Source of the DNA: Saccharina japonica
Taxonomy: Eukaryota > Sar > Phaeophyceae > Laminariales > Laminariaceae
Length of the DNA: 64,000 nucleotides
Reading direction: 5' to 3'
NCBI GenBank assembly: GCA_008828725.1
Contig: MEHQ01002931.1
Location: 3,484-67,483 of the forward strand
Positions 59,001-64,000 of the stretch are shown here, piece by piece; the first letter of the stretch is position 1; each line of letters opens with the position of its first letter. Made by a program: the position numbers and the translations under genes. Below the pieces are notes generated by a model. It worked only from the letters and a program-made list of their open reading frames with translations. It was not told the origin of the DNA and searched no databases.

Positions 59001-62000
59001 ATGCTTGGCCTCGCCGACAACCTCGGGGCTGCCGAGCAGACGTTGCTGAACGGCTTCTTCACCATGAGTCGACGAGACAGAGCCTGGCTCGTCTTGACCG
59101 TCATTCTCTCGGGGGCTGCATACCTCCTTTGGCCGATCCTCTTCTCCCTGAAGGTGGACGGCAACACTTCCATGTCGTGGGCGGCGGTTTGGACCCCTCT
59201 GTGGATTGCCGATGGCATTGGTGAGGATACAGTAGTAGCGGCGGCGGAGCACGTGATGCACATGGTTTTACGGCATTCTCTCTCTCTCTGGGCAGTTTCG
59301 GTCGCGAAAGTAAACCTGGCTCGAAAAAAATGACGCGTACCGATTATGTGGATACAGCAGCGCCCGAAAACGGCCAACCACGAGGGGAAACCCTTGCTAT
59401 TCGTGCTTTTGAGGAAACGGGGAACGGCCGCCGGTCTGTCTAACGCGAGCGGCGCCGGCTGCGGGATACGTTTTCGTACACGGCACGAGCGACTCCTGTT
59501 TTTTTGTTTTGTCCCCCGAGCTTTGCTGCTCTTCCGACACAACCTCGCGGCATTTATTTGTGCTTTAAAGGCGTATTTCGACTGGTTACCGTAGGCGTGT
59601 GTCGACTGCTCACCGCAGCGTGGCGGTTGCCTGGATGCCTTGATGAGCGAGACAACCTACTAGCGGTCTCTTTTTTACCGCGAAAGCGACGCGCAGCTGG
59701 TGGTGGTAACACGCGGGAGGGTCGTTTGACCGCGCGGGCTCTTCTCGTGTCGTTGGAGGTACCGCCGGTTTGCGTTTATTTGCTGCTCGTCGCCGGTGTG
59801 GTGTGCACAGCAGCACCATACCGGCGGTATGGCGAATGTGTTGAAGGCGCGCCGGTCGCCCTGGTCGTGAGTTTTGCGGTCGCCCCTCCCGCCCGCACCG
59901 CCCGGTTCATCCCCGGACAAACCATCCCTGTGCACCGTGTCCTCCGCCCCCGACACTGCCGCTTTTCCTGCTGTTGCTGCTGTTGCTGTTGCTGCTGCTG
60001 TTTTTGCCCTTGCTTGTGTGAATGATGAAGGGGTGATGTTTTTCCTTGTACTGGTCAGCTGGGGGAAGCTGAGGGCGCCCCCAGGGTGGGAGGGGGAGTG
60101 GCGGGACCCCTACCCAGTGTCGATGAGAGTGCTTGCGCTCACCAAGTGGGTCTTGCTGCTGGCGTTCCAGGTGCGAACACGCGTTTTGCTTGCTCTTGTT
60201 GCAGTTCTGCGGATGCAGTTTGTTGCTTATGCTGCTGGGTCGAGATTATGTCTGTGACGTCGTGTCACTTGGGCTCGGTGAGTAAGGGTTAGTTTCGAGT
60301 CGCGGAATCCTACCTACTACTCCGCGGGCGGTGCTAATTCGCTCGGTGCGTTTTTGGACGGAAGTGCCGATTGGCAGAAGGCGCCATTGGTCCATGGCTT
60401 TCGCGTCGTGCTGCGGTTGAGAGGCTGGGTCGTGCACCCCTTGGAAGCTCGTTTGACTGAGCGCGCAGCGCTTTGCCTCGCGGCGTTGGTAATCTGTTTC
60501 TCATTTCGGAGTCGACGGCGCCCAATGCCATGATCGAACGCCTTCCTTGAGCGCGCTCTCTCTCCCAACAGCGCAGCGACTGACCCCAGATGCTGAGGAC
60601 ATCGACCATCGTGTCTGTGCGTGCCTCCTGTTCCTACTTTTTCACGCAGGTGCTTCTGGTTTGCCGATTGGACCACCGCATCAGCGACTCGTGGCAGACG
60701 GTAATGTCGCCGCTGATTGCGTGGGTTTGCCTCCGGGCGCTCGGGGGTCTTTTCAGGGTGAGTGTTGCGTGAACTCAGCTTGGAACGGCTTAAAGATAGC
60801 GGCCACTGCGAATAGAAACATGAAGCAATATGCGTAGCTCTATGGGTTTGGAAGACGCATTCAGCTGTATGATGTGGTCTTGCACGGGTGGTCTTGCACG
60901 GACGACCCTGTGAGTTGTGTTGCCTGTCGGGAGAGAGCGAGGCGGAGACGGTGACCCGCGACAAAATGTTTCCCTCCTCCTCCTTGCCATGACCCTCACC
61001 AACCATATGATGAAAGTTTCACCCGCGAGCGCGAGTAAACCATGTGACCAAAACATTCACGGAGACGCGCACCGCGATATAGGGGCAGTTTTTTTGTGCT
61101 TGCCAAAACATTTCTTGCTGGACGTGGTGCCTTCCAAAAAACTGAGGGGACTACTGTACCCAATATCGTGAATTCCAGGTCATTTTTTGACCATATCATT
61201 CGAACGATACCCATACGATAGGCCGAGTGCGAGGTTAAGCGTCGAGTTTTTTCCTTTTGCAAAAAAAAAAACGTTTTTTTTTGGGGGGGGGGATATGTGG
61301 AACTCCTCAAGCAAGGAACCTCCCAAAAAACATCTACTCCTCGGTTATATATCATAGAACACGTCCGGAAGTACACTACGTAGGTCTCACCTTTGCCGTC
61401 GTTCGTGTGCCCATGCCCTCATCGACCAGTACGAAACGTTAAAGTTTCCACCCGGGCCTTTTATCTTTTTGTTTTTTGGGCGCGAGCGACCATGCTGCCA
61501 CTACTACTATATAACCGTTCCCGCCGTTGCCGCCGTTCGTTCATGTGCCCTCCTCCTCCTTTTTTTTTTCGGTTCCTCCCTCAGCTGCATCTTCAGACGA
61601 AGAGGCTGTTCGCGGGAAAAGCGATCGCGGCGGTCAAGGTGCGACTTTTTGAGTGCGGTTTTGACTGCTGGGAATGAGGGAACGCCTTTGTTGCGTGGGA
61701 GATGGCGCGCGCGTGTGTGTGCGTTTCGTTATGTACCCGTGTGGGGGTGTTTTTACTTGCAAGCTACCGGTAGAGAACGGCAAGTGATGCCTCTTTGGCA
61801 GAGCGAGAGGGTTGGTGCGGTGACCTTGCTCCTGCCGGTGGGCCCTGAGCACTGGATGAGTTTGAGCGCGCCCCCGACTTCCTTCAGTTCATCGCGGTGG
61901 ATTGACGATTGAGCTATGCATGCGGTCAGGCGCCCGCATTTATTTTCAACTACTGACTGTACCTCGCTCGCTGCCTTGACTACCTGTTGAAAGTTCGACG

Positions 62001-63225
62001 TGCTGTGCTTTTATTTTGTCACACTGTTCACCTCTTTTATTTTGTCACTCTGTTCACCTCGTTCGAAATACAAGGTTTTGGGTGAGAGCGTTCTTTTGCT
62101 GCTGCAGCTCCTGTTCCTCATCTGGCGGCTAGACGACGAGGTGGGTTGAGCTTGAGCGCAGCAAGTTGAAATGCTCGTGCCCACTGCTGTTTTATCCGAC
62201 GTTGGCTTGTCCCCCGGTTGCGTCATCTACGTCGCCCCCCCCTTCGAAGGAAATTTTGACTCATTACAAAAACCAGGAGCGGTCACGCCACAGAAACATC
62301 GGCCATATTTTTTCTACTTGTTGTCCCCTTTTCGGCCTTCCACGTATGATAGCGTGCATCACAACGCGTACATGTAGCGTAGCATTTGTTGTGTGCTGGA
62401 CGTGCTTCTCGTATATCTACCGCTGCCCCTTTGTCCCCATGCGGCGATTCAGCAGTGAAGCAAAAACCCGGGCGGATACTACCTGACACCCTGGGATTAG
62501 TGTGTCCGTAATTTCTTCGTCCCGGGTGGGGGAGAAGGCCGGCCAGAAGTTAAATAGCGGGGGTCAAGCTGACCTTTGGTACTTACTGTAAGGGGACTAG
62601 TATTCTTGACCGTAACCCTCTCCCTCTTTCTCCGCAGCAATATAGTCTCACTGGACCTCCTAGCACCATACCCTATCATAGCACTACCGACCGTGCCGCA
62701 AACATCGCAATAAGCAATACTAGTGGCTGTCTCATCCAGAGATCTCACCTGCACGTTTGCGTGGGGCGTCTTGTGCTTGCAAGATCAACCACACGTTATT
62801 TTTTCCCCACCGTGTGTCATAGGTATTATAGGTTCTTTGTCGTAGAACCTTTGGCTTTGCCAAATGCGTGGCGTCTCTCTCGTTGGTTAATGTTAGCGCC
62901 AGGATCGACGACCTGGGGGTTTGCCACCGCCTGCTCAGGAGTTCCATGGCGTTTGTCCCCCGGGCGTTTTGGTTCCGTCTGCGCCCAGTGTGACAAGAGT
63001 GCAGTCCGACCCGTGTTCATTATTATTGTGTGTGTGTGTGTTTTTTTGTTCTCTCTCGGCTGTTGGCGGTGCGATTTGATCGTGCTGCAGGTGGACTGGA
63101 ACTGGTGGGTGGTGTTCATCCCTGCGTGGCTGATATATGCCGGACGGCTTGTCAGCTGGTTCCTCAACAAAGCGCTCGCCTTCTATCTTGCCCACGAGAT
63201 CAAGGAGCTCGAGCACTGCTCAGAG
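59001..63225 (+). CDS. TMEM185-family multi-pass membrane protein, 3' end beyond window
   Basis: Six exons, 59,001-59,220, 60,031-60,170, 60,650-60,757, 61,585-61,638, 62,108-62,140 and 63,091-63,225, join in phase to 690 nt (230 residues). The start may be ATG 59,001 or 59,064. The family (Tmemb_185A) repeats a hydrophobic helix, then L.LD/VDG, then W..V..P.W. Here these are FSLKVDGNTSMSWAAVWTPL, LLVCRLDHRISDSWQTVMSP and LLFLIWRLDDE with VDWNWWVVFIPAWLIY. The last exon ends AHEIKELEHCSE before GTACGG. Two exons are very short (54 and 33 nt). Homologues are conserved eukaryotic proteins of the endomembrane system with no settled function. The remaining helices should lie right of 64,000; an acceptor at about 63,961 is out of phase with exon 6, so I did not use it. 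Confidence 0.8.
59968..60000. repeat. (GCT)n-type microsatellite in intron 1
   Basis: Imperfect TGCTGT units lie about 30 bases upstream of the exon 2 acceptor. Confidence 0.8.
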
Positions 63226-64000
63226 GTACGGAGGGATAAGAGACGAGCGGCCTTTTTTTTTTTGTCCTGCGATAGTGCACTATTCTCCAGTATCGGCCAC
63301 CCGAGGCAAGCTATGGATATGCACTTAGTGTTTTTTTTTCTATTCCGCGGCAAGCTATAATACGTATATACGTACTTGGTTTTTTGTTTTTTGTTTCGTT
63401 GGATGCTATGAATATTACCTGTTGCCCCTGTGGAGGCTTTTCTCGCCCCTCCCCTGTTACGAGGGGAACCCGCAGCACTCCGGATTTTCAACTCAGTCTG
63501 TTGACCACATTATCTCGCTGGACCGCTCCTCGTGCCGTTTCGCGAGAGTAGCAAAAACACTCGCTTACTTAATTCCTTTCGGAGTGAGTGAACCCACATT
63601 TTTTTGGGGAAATTACTTGAATTTAGTGTATGATGTTTTGCAGTGGTCGTGTCAGCGGCGGTGGGAACAAAAGTCAACACGGCTGCCTTTCGTGTGCAAC
63701 CTCTCCCCCCTGCCCCCCCACGGTCCCTCCCCTACGCCTTCACTGCGTCGAAGATGTGGTGTGGTCGGTCATAGTCCGCTTGGTTTGGTGGCGCTAGCTT
63801 GACGACGTTAACCCCACCGACCATGCCTCAAGCTCCCGATGGCCTATCGTGCCTTGGGTAGACCCTTCCAGAATTGCCGGCTTAGCCCTTCTGTGTGCAC
63901 TATGAACAGCTGTGGGCAAAACAAATGACGCAACTCGAACCCCCCCCTTTCCCTTTCTGGCAGTTACACAGTTTACCCATTGCTGTCTCTGGAAGTGGCC
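63226..64000. other. probable intron of the TMEM185-like gene
   Basis: No exon continuing the family in phase was found. Pyrimidine-rich tracts with AG at about 63,643 and 63,961 are possible acceptors. Confidence 0.4.

Noticed and set aside
58874..59542. 222-codon minus-strand open frame
   Set aside because: It is antisense to exon 1 of the TMEM185-like gene, whose sense frame shows clear family motifs.
63961..64000. Next exon of the TMEM185-like gene
   Set aside because: The acceptor is plausible, but the best-looking frame (YPLLSLEVA) is out of phase with the preceding exon.

Overview
The window looks like nuclear DNA of a multicellular stramenopile, most likely a brown alga of the Ectocarpus type. 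This is inference. It rests on small coding exons with GT-AG introns spread over several kilobases, a dense load of microsatellites and MITE-like palindromes, Arabidopsis-type telomere-like motifs, and secreted proteins with GGAIYN (polymorphic outer membrane protein, Pmp-like) beta-helix repeats. Most long open frames here are chance or repeat-derived. I built gene models from splice sites, phase continuity and family motifs.

Layout. 1-5.8 kb: repeats, no gene. 5.85-6.27 kb (-): first exon of a secreted GT8-type glycosyltransferase; the rest was not found. 8.0-9.95 kb: nested fold-back elements. 12.1-15.7 kb (+): a frameshifted Helitron (Rep, Pif1-type helicase, OTU-like tail). 16.3-17.0 kb: another fold-back. 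17.5-20.0 kb (+): a Ser/Gly-rich single-pass membrane protein gene interrupted by an assembly gap; a decayed copy lies at 37.4-37.8 kb. 23.9-33.4 kb (-) and 41.2-48.0 kb (-): two paralogous eight-exon genes for secreted Pmp-like beta-helix proteins. The second gives an intact 375-residue frame; the first has two phase conflicts. 48.3-56.6 kb: segmental duplications, with a PIF/Harbinger transposase exon at 54.9-55.2 kb. 59.0 kb to beyond the right edge (+): a six-exon (in window) TMEM185-family membrane protein gene.

The supported host genes are secretory or membrane proteins (GT8, two beta-helix paralogues, a single-pass protein, a TMEM185-like protein). Nothing indicates that they form one pathway. 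The remainder is dominated by mobile-element debris: at least five palindromic or MITE families, Helitron, Harbinger, perhaps piggyBac, several minisatellites, and a dispersed 40-50 bp motif that reads MSFDEI..LTA.
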